DNA of 64,000 bases from Bacteroidales bacterium (lineage in GTDB: Bacteria > Bacteroidota > Bacteroidia > Bacteroidales > UBA932). Shown piece by piece: positions 25,106 through 35,700 of this stretch. The position numbers and the translations under genes are program-made. The stretch lies in assembly GCA_017626555.1 (NCBI GenBank), contig JAGAIM010000004.1, forward strand, positions 1-64,000, written 5' to 3'. Numbering within the stretch: the stretch's first letter is position 1; every line of letters begins with the position of its first letter. The notes below the pieces were generated by a model that saw nothing but the letters and a program-made list of their open reading frames with translations, had not been told where the DNA came from and did no database searches.

Positions 25106-27097
25106 TTATAGCCATCCTCCGTTTCCAGAAACGTATGGCCTTGATACTATAGATATCTCTTTTGAAAATTCCATTCCTCCGATGGAATCACCGCCTCCAA
25201 GGTTGTCGCCTCCGGCAATGGCTCTTACAGTGATTTTCCCGGATCCTACTTTGGTGCAGGTAACCTTCAGTATGCCTTTTTCGATGATAGGGTCACTGCT
25301 GATGCCAAGTGATGAAGCCGCAGTATCACTGAGGTCGATTCCGAGATATGTCAGATGAGATGCCTCACCTCCCATATAATCACGCAGATCTACAACCAGT
25401 TCCTCACCGGCCTTTGTCATAATGGAAGGAGTTCCTTCGATCTGCATCAGGAATTTCCAGGCATCCACTGCACCGGTTCCCATCTTTCCGTAATAATCGT
25501 CGAGATTCAGTGTATAGTCTATATATGCGTTGTTTTCGATCTTCTTTGTCACTTTTGTGCCAGTCAGGCGTGAGTTCATCTCGTTTGTCGAACTCAGCAG
25601 CATAGAAATGAACTCCTCGCGCGTGAAGGTTTTGCCGATTTTCAGTGCGTGTGCCATACCGAGTGCGGCTACTCCTGACACGTGAGGGCAGGCCTGGGAT
25701 GTACCCTGCATATATCCGTACTGTTTGCTTTCTGTATGCGTTATGGCTCCTTTTATCCCGTTCGGCACGGTGGAAAGTATCATAGTGCTGTATGAAGGGG
25801 AGGCCGGGTTGGCGTGATAGTCACCTCCTGGCGCAGAGATGTTGGTGCCGGGACCGTAATTTGTATATGCAGTCGGGAGAAAATCAGGTGCGAAGGCCGA
25901 TACGCCTATTACTTCTTTCAAGGCACCGGGGTATCCTGCTACGTTCTTGCCGTTGTTTCCGGTGGAGAAAACGAGAATGTTGCCTTTGACGGCAGGGCAG
26001 TTCGCGTTTGCCGGGTCTATGAAATATTGTATTGCATCATATTCTACTCCTGCTTCTGCCTTGTAGAGATTGTCAGAGTCGTAATAGAATGTGTCTCCAG
26101 CCGGTGATCCGAAAGAACAGGAAGCGATGGATGCTCCGTTGTCAGCGGCATATATCAAGGCATTTGCTATGTTTTCTACAGTGGGGTTGGTGCTGCCGTG
26201 GAATATCTGGCAGGACATAAGCCTGACACCGTCTTTATTGCCTGTACCACCTGCTATACCCGATATACCTTTGCCGTTATTGCTTTCCGCTCCTATGATG
26301 CCGGCAACGTGTGTACCGTGTCCCGGCGCGCTTTCTCCTTCCGCAGTGGAGTTGATGGTGCCATTGTTCTTTATGAAATTGTATCCGTATTTGTCATCAA
26401 CGAATCCGTTGCCGTCATCGTCAACGTATGGCTCTCCATTCTTTTCGGCCTCATTGATCCAGAGGCAGTTCTTCAGGTCTTCATTTATGATGCTGATGCC
26501 ACTGTCGATGATCGCTACTGTTATTTCTGGGCTTCCCGCGCATATCGTCCAAGCATCCTTTATGGCGATGTCGGCACCGGAAACGGCAGTTGATGTGATG
26601 CTTCCGTCGTTATGTAGGTTCCACTGCTGTGCAAAGAAAGGATCATTGAACACGGTTCCTCCGGATGTGCTTCTCGTGATTGCGCCTTCGAAAGGAATCA
26701 TCTCGGACTTCACTTGTTCCACTTCGGAATTATACTGGATCTTTCTGACTAGGGGTAAACCGGCCAGTATTTCTGCCACCTTCAATGTCTGCAAGTCGTT
26801 CTCGGATGTCACTTTATACCAGCGGTGAAGATTATGTCTGCGTGCAGTCTGTGAAGCAGCGTTGTTGAACACCGGCTCGAAACATAGACTGTGTTCTGAT
26901 GGTACAGCGGCTTCGATCTCCCCGATTTCTCCGTCTATGAATATCAGAACGGAGGATGCTGTGCTGCCGCAGGTTACGTCTCCCACGAGTTTGGACATAA
27001 GATCGGCCTTCTCACCTTCAGTGATTATTGTGTTTTCCTTGACGCAGGAAATGAAGGCGACTGTCAGCGACAGAAGAAGGATTGTCTTGATTTTCAT
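25106..27097 (-). CDS. Subtilisin-like S8 serine protease lipoprotein
   Basis: A 663-residue secreted protease. Signal with lipidated Cys18, an inhibitor-I9-like propeptide to about 145, then the catalytic domain with Asp198 (VAIIDSGIS), His260 (GHGTHVAG) and Ser467 (MQGTSQACPHVSG); the usual GTSMA is GTSQA here. A stretch rich in Asp (YVDDDGNGFVDD, near 224) suggests calcium binding. The last 110 residues are a beta-rich domain without a name I recognise, ending NGGWL. Surface or periplasmic location is inferred. Probable operon with the downstream lipoprotein. Confidence 0.93.
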   Translation of the reverse strand: MKIKTILLLSLTVAFISCVKENTIITEGEKADLMSKLVGDVTCGSTASSVLIFIDGEIGEIEAAVPSEHSLCFEPVFNNAASQTARRHNLHRWYKVTSENDLQTLKVAEILAGLPLVRKIQYNSEVEQVKSEMIPFEGAITRSTSGGTVFNDPFFAQQWNLHNDGSITSTAVSGADIAIKDAWTICAGSPEITVAIIDSGISIINEDLKNCLWINEAEKNGEPYVDDDGNGFVDDKYGYNFIKNNGTINSTAEGESAPGHGTHVAGIIGAESNNGKGISGIAGGTGNKDGVRLMSCQIFHGSTNPTVENIANALIYAADNGASIASCSFGSPAGDTFYYDSDNLYKAEAGVEYDAIQYFIDPANANCPAVKGNILVFSTGNNGKNVAGYPGALKEVIGVSAFAPDFLPTAYTNYGPGTNISAPGGDYHANPASPSYSTMILSTVPNGIKGAITHTESKQYGYMQGTSQACPHVSGVAALGMAHALKIGKTFTREEFISMLLSSTNEMNSRLTGTKVTKKIENNAYIDYTLNLDDYYGKMGTGAVDAWKFLMQIEGTPSIMTKAGEELVVDLRDYMGGEASHLTYLGIDLSDTAASSLGISSDPIIEKGILKVTCTKVGSGKITVRAIAGGDNLGGGDSIGGMEFSKEISIVSRPYVSGNGGWL

Positions 27098-27114
27098 ATA
27101 TAAGTATAGTTTTA

Positions 27115-29646
27115 TTATTCTGCCTTTATTGTGATGGTGGATTTTCTGACTCCTTTAGCGCTGACTTCTACAATGATGTCGCCAGGTGTCTTTCCGCTTT
27201 GCACAAGTACCGTAAGTTGTCCGCTGAAAAGGTGCATCTGTGGCTCTTGGAACGGCTCCAGACAGGTCGGATCACCATTTGCTATGGCCTTGAACGATCC
27301 GGCTCCGCTCACCTTAACTTTCACAAGTCTGCTGTCAGCAGGTACAGGGTTGCCGTCCTTATCTGTCAGACTCACATTTATGAAGCAAAGGTCTTCTCCA
27401 TCTGCCTTCAATGTGCTACGGTCCGGAGTCAACTTTATGGCAGCGGCTTTTCCTGCTGTATATACTGATTTTTCGGCAACTGCCTGTCCTTCGGCATTAT
27501 ATGCAACAACCTTGAGTTCTCCGGGCTGATAAACCACATCATTCCACATCAGACGGAAACGTTGCATCGCTTTTTCTCCGAGGCAAGGAGTCTGGCCGTC
27601 TGGCTCGGCAAATGTCCTTTTCCCCTGGGAAACTCCGTTTACGAAAAGTTCCGCGCAAGGGTATGAGGTGTAAACGAATACCGGCGTAGTCTCTCCTTCA
27701 CGTCCTTCCCAATTCCAGTGAGGAAGTATATGCAGAGTCTCATCGACCTTGTTCCACTGGCTTCTGTATAAATAGAAACGGTCTTTCGGAATATAAGCCA
27801 GATCGACTATGCCGAATACGGATGAATGGTTCGGCCAGGCATCCGTGTCGTATGGGGAAGGTTCGCCAAGGTAGTCGAAGCCTGTCCATACGAACTGTCC
27901 GATGCACCAAGGGTAGTCTTCATCAGCAGCGAAATCGTTGTCCGGAATGTTCGACCACCAGCAGTATTCGGTGTCGTATGATGAAGATTGATGGTCTTCG
28001 TGCATAATCGCTGCTCCAAGTCTTGCAGGGAAGTGATAGACACCTCGCGAACTTACCGTGGAAGCAGTTTCGCTTCCAAGGATGAATCTCTGTGGAAGAA
28101 CCTTGTAGGCTGGTATATATCTGTCAACCTTATAATTGAAGCCCACGATATCGAGTTGCTCTGCGAATCCGTTGATTACCACGCCATTATACTGGTCCAT
28201 TCCGCAGGTTACAGGTCTTGTCGGATCCTCGCGGTGGCAGATATCCTGCAGCCATCCGGCCACAACCAGTCCTTCCGGCTTCCACTGTGAAGGCACCTCG
28301 TTTCCGATGCTCCACATAACTACTGAAGGATTGTTGCGGAAGTGATGCAGCATATTGATCATATCCCTTTCCGCCCAGATCCTTCCGTCTCCGCTATCCT
28401 GATTGAAGAATCTGTGGTAGCCGTTCTCGCATTTCGCTATATCCCATTCGTCGAAATTCTCGCACATCACCATAAATCCCATTTCGTCGCAAAGTTCGAT
28501 GAGTTCTTCTGCCGGCATATTGTGCGAAGTACGGATGGCGTCGCAACCCATATCCTTGAGAATTGTCAGTTGGCGTCGGATAGCGGCTTTGTTGATTGCG
28601 GCTCCGAGCGGACCCAGGTCGTGGTGCAGACATACTCCACGGAACTTGCGAACCTCTCCGTTGAGGAAGAATCCTTTATCTGGGACAATCTCTATTGTCC
28701 TGAATCCGAATGTGGTCCATTTGCAGTCCTGCATCTGATTGCCGTGGGTGATGCTTATCTCAGGCCTGTCCATCTCCCAGGCTGTGTCGATAGTGCCTCC
28801 AAGAAATACTTCGGTGCAGGCATAATAGAGACTTGGACTTTCCGGAGACCAGAGCATAGGTTCATTGACTGTTATGTTCTGTTCTACTTCTCCCTTGAAA
28901 AGAATTCGGGTGTCGGTTTCTGCAGCGATCACCTGCATATCTGCTCTGTCGATGATCTTGGTCCTGACAGTGATCACGCTTCCGTCCTCCACGCCTTCGA
29001 CTTTGGTCCTGATATTGACTGTCGCATAATCCTTTCCGATGTGAGGGGTTGTCACGTATGTTCCCCATACGGGAATATGCACCTTTGGAAGTGTGATGTG
29101 GCGGACCTTTCTGTAAAGCCCTGCTCCGGGATACCATCTTGACGACTGCTCCCTGTTTTCCAGAAGCACAGCGATCTCATTGGCTCCCTCCTTGATTTGC
29201 CCGGTCACATCGCAGTGGAACGAATTGTATCCGTATGGCCAGAAACACACCTTTTCGCCGTTCACGAATACCTGAGCCTCACTCATCGCTCCGTCGAACA
29301 TAAGGATATGTCTGCGGCCGTCCATCTGGTCTGCCTTGATTTCAAGAGTGCGCCTGTACGCACCCTTGCCCATATATGGCAGTCCTCCTGTACGTCCGGT
29401 CTTTTCTGTTGCAACATCTTCTCCGTTCTGTACCACGGCGACGGTCTGCAGATCATTGGCTTTGTCGAACGGGCCGTAAATCGCCCAATCGTGAGGGATG
29501 CAAACGGCTTCCCACCCCTCTGTGGCTTCGATGTCGTGACCCTTGCGGAACTCCCATTCCTTAAGCAATGTCTCTGTGCGCTGATTCTGAGCGAAAGCGC
29601 CGAAAGCACAGGCAGACAATAATAGTGTTATGATTATCTTTTTCAT
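27115..29646 (-). CDS. GH2 beta-galactosidase
   Basis: An 843-residue exo-glycosidase with a cleavable signal (ends AFAQ, residue 20), sugar-binding, immunoglobulin-like and TIM-barrel domains and a C-terminal Ig-like extension (DUF4982 and invasin-like, from about 650). The acid/base Glu450 is in WSIGNEVP and the nucleophile Glu526 in LGSETAS. It lies 33 bases after the GH53 endogalactanase on the same strand, so a role in trimming beta-1,4-galacto-oligosaccharides is likely. The domain set resembles periplasmic Bacteroides GH2 enzymes. Confidence 0.93.
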   Translation of the reverse strand: MKKIIITLLLSACAFGAFAQNQRTETLLKEWEFRKGHDIEATEGWEAVCIPHDWAIYGPFDKANDLQTVAVVQNGEDVATEKTGRTGGLPYMGKGAYRRTLEIKADQMDGRRHILMFDGAMSEAQVFVNGEKVCFWPYGYNSFHCDVTGQIKEGANEIAVLLENREQSSRWYPGAGLYRKVRHITLPKVHIPVWGTYVTTPHIGKDYATVNIRTKVEGVEDGSVITVRTKIIDRADMQVIAAETDTRILFKGEVEQNITVNEPMLWSPESPSLYYACTEVFLGGTIDTAWEMDRPEISITHGNQMQDCKWTTFGFRTIEIVPDKGFFLNGEVRKFRGVCLHHDLGPLGAAINKAAIRRQLTILKDMGCDAIRTSHNMPAEELIELCDEMGFMVMCENFDEWDIAKCENGYHRFFNQDSGDGRIWAERDMINMLHHFRNNPSVVMWSIGNEVPSQWKPEGLVVAGWLQDICHREDPTRPVTCGMDQYNGVVINGFAEQLDIVGFNYKVDRYIPAYKVLPQRFILGSETASTVSSRGVYHFPARLGAAIMHEDHQSSSYDTEYCWWSNIPDNDFAADEDYPWCIGQFVWTGFDYLGEPSPYDTDAWPNHSSVFGIVDLAYIPKDRFYLYRSQWNKVDETLHILPHWNWEGREGETTPVFVYTSYPCAELFVNGVSQGKRTFAEPDGQTPCLGEKAMQRFRLMWNDVVYQPGELKVVAYNAEGQAVAEKSVYTAGKAAAIKLTPDRSTLKADGEDLCFINVSLTDKDGNPVPADSRLVKVKVSGAGSFKAIANGDPTCLEPFQEPQMHLFSGQLTVLVQSGKTPGDIIVEVSAKGVRKSTITIKAE

Positions 29647-29679
29647 ATTTCCTGTTGTAAGAATCGTGTTTCTCTTGCA

Positions 29680-30780
29680 TCAATCCTTGAACGGATCAAG
29701 CGCCACAGTCGGCCTTCCGTTCTTGAATGCCCCCTTATCGTATGCATTCCATCCGAGAGCGTTGTAGGCAGATGGTTTCCATACTCCGTCAGTCTGAGGC
29801 TCCCAGTAGAATACTCCGTGGCAGTCCTCGATCTTCTGTGTTTCCTGAAGTATGTACTCTATCGCCTCTTTTGACATCTGCGGTTCCCACACAGGCATTC
29901 CGATTTCGCATAACATCACAGGTTTGCCGAATGTAGCAGTCAGGGTTTTGATATTGGTCATACAATCATTTACGATCGGTCTCCAGTCGCACCATCCGTT
30001 GTTCTCCCACCAGGAAGGATAGAGGGAAAGTCCGATTATGTCGTATTTTACCTTGCTGTCTTTCAATAGGTTGAACAGCCATTTGCATTCATTTGCCTTA
30101 TGGCCGTCGCTTCGGTGAATGATGACCTTTGCATCTGGATAGATGCTCTTTACTGCATCATATCCCTTATTTGCAAGAACCGCGAAATTATCAGCATTGT
30201 TGCTGATCTTCCCGACAGGATGCAACATTCCGCTATTGATCTCATTTCCCACCTGTACCCATTCTATATTTATGTTGTTGTCCTTGAGCACCTGCAGAGT
30301 CTCTTTTGTGTGATTCCCGACTTCAGATGCAAGTTCTCCAAGGGCAAGGTCGGCCCATTTTGCGGGGGTCTTCTGATTTGAAGGGTCAGCCCACGTATGG
30401 CTGTAATGGAAATCTATCATTATCCTCATTCCGAGTTCCTGGGCACGACTGGCCTTGGCAAGAACATCTTCCTTTCCGCACCAGCCCCCTTCGGGATCGA
30501 TCCACACTCTCAAACGGATCGAATTGAAACCTGTTTCCTTCATCAGGGCAGTACACTCTGTCTCATTCCCGTTATGATCATAGAATTTCACACCGTCTTT
30601 TTCCATTTCAGTCACCCAACTGATGTCGGCTCCTTCTGCAAATTCACCTTTTACGGGCACAGATGGATTTTCATTCTGATTTCCTGGAGGTGGGGTCTTG
30701 TCGGATAGGTCGTACGGATCCTTTCCACAGGCAAGGAATATTGCTGATATGGATAGAAAAATTATTGTTTTTCTGAGCAT
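29680..30780 (-). CDS. GH53 endo-beta-1,4-galactanase lipoprotein
   Basis: Cleaves beta-1,4-galactan side chains of pectin (type I arabinogalactan). The 366-residue lipoprotein starts MLRKTIIFLSISAIFLAC (Cys18); the TIM barrel carries the acid/base Glu180 (VQVGNEIN) and nucleophile Glu292 (CEIGMP), plus GADISWV near 50 and FHYSHTWADP near 124, all GH53 hallmarks. ATG 30780 fits the signal; the frame extends 15 codons upstream but into the promoter (TATCTTTG on minus strand, 30810-30803). No SusC/SusD pair is next to it. Confidence 0.94.
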   Translation of the reverse strand: MLRKTIIFLSISAIFLACGKDPYDLSDKTPPPGNQNENPSVPVKGEFAEGADISWVTEMEKDGVKFYDHNGNETECTALMKETGFNSIRLRVWIDPEGGWCGKEDVLAKASRAQELGMRIMIDFHYSHTWADPSNQKTPAKWADLALGELASEVGNHTKETLQVLKDNNINIEWVQVGNEINSGMLHPVGKISNNADNFAVLANKGYDAVKSIYPDAKVIIHRSDGHKANECKWLFNLLKDSKVKYDIIGLSLYPSWWENNGWCDWRPIVNDCMTNIKTLTATFGKPVMLCEIGMPVWEPQMSKEAIEYILQETQKIEDCHGVFYWEPQTDGVWKPSAYNALGWNAYDKGAFKNGRPTVALDPFKD

Positions 30781-30802
30781 AATCCTGATTTTTACGATTC
30801 TA

Positions 30803-30848
30803 CAAAGATAATGAAAATATTGCAATTGGATCTTTTTTAGTATTTTTG
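30803..30848. promoter_or_regulatory. Divergent promoters of GH53 and the DUF6377 regulator
   Basis: Minus strand: TATCTTTG at 30810-30803, upstream of GH53. Plus strand: TTG at 30820-30822 and TATTTTTG at 30841-30848 with 18 bases between, upstream of the regulator. The two promoters overlap back to back, so binding of one regulator could affect both. Confidence 0.6.
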
Positions 30849-30861
30849 TGGAGTTGATCTA

Positions 30862-32475
30862 ATGGCTATGAAAAGACATTCCATACGTTTTACGGTGATT
30901 CTTACCATTCTTTCCGTGCTCTTTTCCTGCACGTCACATTCCTATAGCGCATACGAAAATGAACTTCGGAGAATCGACGAGGCTCTTGAACGTTCGGAAG
31001 AATATGTACGAATCAAGCAGCAGAAGATCAGTACCATCGAGAATATGCTGCATTCTAGGGGAGTGACTCCTCTTCAGCAATACCATATTTACGGTCAACT
31101 TTATCTGGAATATCAGCCTTTCCAATTTGATAAGGCTAAAGAAACTCTTGACAATCAATTGAATATCGCTCTGGAAACAGGGAATGATTCCCTTCGTATG
31201 AATGCGCTGCTGAACAAGGCTATGCTCCTGACGACAGCCGGATTCTACCTTGAGGCGGATGAGGTGTTTGCCAGGATCGACACTGCTGCTCTGGCCATAG
31301 ACCAGATGACGGAGTGGTATAATGCAAGACAGAAGTTCCTTCACGATTATCAGGAGTATGTTACGACATCAAGCATTGATGTGCCGGACGCTTCAAATGT
31401 CACGCTCTATCAGGACCGTATCCTGGAAAATACGCCTGAAAATCTTCCTGTCAACCGTCATATAAGGATAATGAGGATGATAGAAGGCAAGGATTTCGAG
31501 AAAGCCTACAATGAAAATCTGCACTTTATAGAGAGCCTGGACAAGGATTCAAGGGATTATGCTGTGCAGACTTACTGGCAGGGCTTCATCTGCGAGAATC
31601 TCGACCGTACCGATGAACTCATCAAATGGTGGACGGAGTCGGCTCTGTGCGATATCAGAGGAGCCATCAAGGATAATGCATCCCTTTGTTCCATCGCTAT
31701 CAAACTCTCTGATCCTCAGGATACAGACCGTGCTTTCCGATATATCAATGTCTCGCTTGATGATGCTCTTTATTATAATGCGAAACTGCGAAAGGTGCAG
31801 ATTGCATCCACTCTTCCCTGGATACTCAAGACGTACACCGACAGCAAGGAACTGCAGAGCAGGGAACGAAGCCGCTATTTCATTTGCACGGTATGTATCG
31901 CTCTCCTTCTTCTTGTCTTCTGTGTAGTAACAGTTCGTCTTTATGTGAAAGGAAGGCGTAACGCATCGGAAATAGAATCCAAGAATCTTCAACTTGCAGA
32001 ATATTACCATTCTGTTATCGATGCCGAGGAAAATCTCAAGCAGACCAATCTTGATCTGATTGAGGCAAATGCGGCCAAGGAAGAATATCTGGGACTTTTC
32101 CTCTCGATGTGTTCGGGATATCTGGATAAATTGAAAAAGAATCTCACACGTGACCAGTTCGATGCCGAACTGAAGAATTTCTACAAGACTTTCGATACAT
32201 CCTTCCTAAGCCTGTATCCTACTTTCGTCGAGGAGTTCAATGCACTTCTTAAGGAGGATTCCCGTGTGAAGGTTAAGGATGGCGAATTGCTCAGTACAGA
32301 ACTCCGTATCTTTGCTCTGATCAAACTCGGAATAACCCAGTCTTCGCATATCGCGTCCCTTCTGAGATATTCGGTAAATACCATTTACAACTATAGGGCG
32401 CAGGTCAAGAATGCGGCTCTGGAAAATCGCGAAAATTTCGAGGAAACGGTCAGAAAAATCGGTTCAAAACGTTGA
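30862..32475 (+). CDS. DUF6377-type membrane-anchored regulator
   Basis: A 537-residue protein. An N-terminal signal or lipoprotein segment (VLFSC near residue 23) is followed by a helical TPR-like region (30-335), one membrane helix (about 342-362), a coiled-coil stretch and a C-terminal helix-turn-helix-like part (LLSTELRIFALIKLGITQSSHIASLLRYSVNTIYNYRAQVK, about 470-515) reminiscent of LuxR-type recognition. This is the layout of DUF6377 proteins found beside SusC/SusD pairs in Bacteroidota. It probably senses a glycan in the periplasm and controls the following locus; the ligand is unknown. Confidence 0.83.
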   Translation: MAMKRHSIRFTVILTILSVLFSCTSHSYSAYENELRRIDEALERSEEYVRIKQQKISTIENMLHSRGVTPLQQYHIYGQLYLEYQPFQFDKAKETLDNQLNIALETGNDSLRMNALLNKAMLLTTAGFYLEADEVFARIDTAALAIDQMTEWYNARQKFLHDYQEYVTTSSIDVPDASNVTLYQDRILENTPENLPVNRHIRIMRMIEGKDFEKAYNENLHFIESLDKDSRDYAVQTYWQGFICENLDRTDELIKWWTESALCDIRGAIKDNASLCSIAIKLSDPQDTDRAFRYINVSLDDALYYNAKLRKVQIASTLPWILKTYTDSKELQSRERSRYFICTVCIALLLLVFCVVTVRLYVKGRRNASEIESKNLQLAEYYHSVIDAEENLKQTNLDLIEANAAKEEYLGLFLSMCSGYLDKLKKNLTRDQFDAELKNFYKTFDTSFLSLYPTFVEEFNALLKEDSRVKVKDGELLSTELRIFALIKLGITQSSHIASLLRYSVNTIYNYRAQVKNAALENRENFEETVRKIGSKR

Positions 32476-32784
32476 TTTTTCCACTTTTCGGTTTTATTTT
32501 ATATCAGGTCAATATTCTGTATATCAGTTTGTTACAAAATATTGGCCTGGTTATTTTTCCACTTTGCCAAATCTGTACCTATCGCTTAGGTCGGAAATGT
32601 CCACTTTTTTAAACTCTTTCCTTTGGTTATATCATTGAGTAATAGTGTTTTACGAGGCAATTATCCACTAAATGCCGACTGACTTCCCATCATCAAGTGG
32701 AATCGAACAAAAAAATTCTTAAATTTGGAAACACGAACCAGATGTTTCGTACAAACATTCTAATAACACATAAATACTAACCCA
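32476..32784 (+). promoter_or_regulatory. Control region of the susCD locus with CCACTT repeats
   Basis: This 309-base gap has no gene. CCACTT or CCACTA, preceded by T-rich bases, occurs at 32481, 32559, 32601 and 32665, and inverted (CAAGTGG) at 32694-32700. The -7 element TAAATTTG is at 32720-32727, giving a leader of about 50 bases to the susC ATG. The repeats are likely binding sites of a regulator (inference), perhaps the DUF6377 protein encoded upstream. Confidence 0.55.
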
Positions 32785-35700
32785 ATGAAACACCTAACTT
32801 ATCGAATCGCCCTTATCTTTGCGATAATGGGTCTGAGTTGCGCCAATGCGTTTGCTCAGCAAGTGAAAGGTACAGTCAAGGATTCAGCCGGTGAGCCAGT
32901 GATTGGCGCTGCGGTGATGGTGGAAGGAACATCCATCGGAACTACGGTTGACCTTGATGGAAATTTCGTTCTTTATGAGGATCTCTCTTCGGATGCGGTT
33001 CTTGTCGTGACTTCAATCGGTTACAAGACAGTTCGCGTACCAGTAGGGGGGGGCACAGTAAATGTCATCCTTGAAGAAGATTCTGAACTTCTTGATGAGG
33101 TCGTAATGATCGGATACGGCGTTCAGAAGAAAGCCGTAGTATCAGCAGCCATTTCAACTGTCGGTGATGAAATGCTCGACAAGGTTGCGGCAGTACGTGT
33201 CGATGATGCCCTCAAGGGTCTTACCCCGGGTGTGAACGTAACTTCTACTTCCGGTCAGCCTGGAGCAGGATCACAGATCCGTATCCGTGGTATCGGTACC
33301 ATCAATGATGCCAATCCTCTTTACGTAGTTGACGGTATGGCTATCAATGGCGGAATCGACTATCTTGCGCCAAGCGATATCGAGCGTATCGACATCCTTA
33401 AGGACGCAGCATCCTGTGCAGTTTACGGTACCCGCGGTGCAAACGGTGTTATCCTCGTGACTACAAAGAAAGGATCCAAGGACAAGGTTTCTGTTACCTA
33501 CGATTTCCAGTACGGAATGTCAAGTCCTTGGCGTCAGCGTGAAGTCCTTAATGCAACCGAGTATGCTGTGATGATGAACGAGGCAGCCATCAATGATGGT
33601 AATGCTCCTGTTTATGCCGATCCTTATTCATTCGGCGAAGGAACTGACTGGCAGAAGGAACTCTTCAACTGGAATGCACCTCAGCAGACTCATCAGTTGA
33701 CAATCAGCGGTACCAGTGGCAAGAACCAGTATTTCGTATCGGCAGGTTATTATTCACAGGAAGGTATCGTCGGCGGTGATTTCGACCGTTCAAACTATGA
33801 GCGTTTCACCGTACGTGTAAATGATTCTTACAGCGTGTTTGATGCAACTCAGGAACGTACCTGGCTCAACAGGATGAACCTCAATATCAATGCATCTTAT
33901 TCGCGTACATTCACACGAGGAATCTCTACCAACTCTGAATTCGGTTCTCCTCTCGGATCTGCTGCTTCTCTTTCTCCACTCCTTAATGTATATGTAGATC
34001 CGGCTGACGAGCAGGCGGTAATCGACAGATACTATTATAATGATGCAGCACACGCGATAGATGAGGCGACAGGTGAACTCCTCAACCCTAACTGGAGCGA
34101 CTTCAACCTTATCCGTGACCCAAAAAACGGACGTCTCTTCACAGTGCCTGGTACTGAGTTCCAGGAAATGGTCAACCCTCTTGCCGACCTTTCTCTTCCT
34201 GGTACAAGGAACAATTATGACCGTCTCGTGGGCGGTGCTGAACTCGAGTTCCAACTTTATGATGGTCTCATTTTCCGTTCTTCAGTAAACGTTGACTTCT
34301 CTGTAGGAGGTTCTGACGGCTGGACACCTAACTACTATCTGTCTTCAACACGTCATCAGGGCTATTCTTCAGTATGGGGCTCTATGAACCGTGGCCTTAT
34401 CTGGCAGGTCGAGAATACATTGACTTATACAAAGACTTTTGCTGAAAAGCACAATCTTACAGTGATGGCAGGTCAGTCTGCAAGCGCAGAACAGGGTCGC
34501 AACATCAATGCCTCAAGGATGTATCTCACTGAAGAGGATCCGAACAAGGCAAATATGGGATTTGCTACAAGCCAGCGCGAAGATAACGACGGAGGTGGAT
34601 CTCTCTATGCAGATTATCGTCTTTCTTCACTCTTTGCACGTGCGTCATACGACTATGACAACCGCTATATGGTACAGGCAACAGTACGCCGCGACGGTTC
34701 ATCACGTTTCGGACCTGGCCGTCGTTTCGCTATCTTCCCTTCAGCATCCGCTGCGTGGAACATCAAGAACGAGCCGTTTATGCAGGATGTCGCACCTTGG
34801 CTTTCTAATCTGAAACTCCGTGCATCCTGGGGTATCAACGGTAACGACCGTCTCGGTAACTTTATGTTCGCGGCACAGACTGCAGCCGGAAACAATTACG
34901 TATTCGGCAGCGGTGCTCTCGGAAACGAGACCATCATCAATGGTGTGAAGACTACCGTTACTCCTAACGAACTCCTCGAGTGGGAGAGAAGTAACCAGAC
35001 TGACGTCGGATTGGATCTCGGATTCTTCGGAAATGCTCTCCAGTTCACCGCAGACTACTTCTTCAAGAGAACTGACGGTATGCTCATCGAGATGCCTGTT
35101 CCTACATATCTTGGAGAATCAAAGCCTTGGGGTAACGTAGGCTCGATGTCAAATACCGGTGTCGAACTCGATCTCAGTTATCGTTATTCTATCGGTGACT
35201 TCAATTTCTCAGTAGGTGCAAACGCCACTTACATCAAGACTCTCCTCATCAATGCGGGTAACGAGTCAGGTATCCTCGACAGAGGTTCCGTACATCAGAT
35301 GGGTACCATCATCCGTGGTGAGAACGGACAGCCGTTCCCTTATTTCTTCGGTTACAAGACTGACGGAGTATTCCAGAACTGGGGCGAAGTCTATGCATAT
35401 ACAAATGCAGAAGGAAATCTTATCCAGCCGGATGCACAGCCTGGTGACTTCCGCTATCAGGATCTCAACGGTGACGGCAGCATCACTGCTGAAGGCGACC
35501 GTACAAACCTCGGCAAGTGTGTTCCTTCCTGGACTTACGGTATCAACGCAAGCATTGACTGGAAGGGAATCGACTTCTCTATGGTATGGCAGGGCGTAGC
35601 AGGAAACAAGATCTTCGATGCTACACGTCGTACAGATATTCCTACAATGAACCAGCCTAAGTATGTCCTCAACCGTTGGACAGGCGAGGGTACTACAAAC

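Noticed and set aside
26091..26828. Long plus-strand frame (245 codons) opposite the subtilase
   Set aside because: It is the antisense shadow of a well-supported S8 protease and has no domain-like sequence.
28342..29142. 266-codon plus-strand frame opposite the GH2 gene
   Set aside because: Antisense shadow of the conserved GH2 catalytic region.
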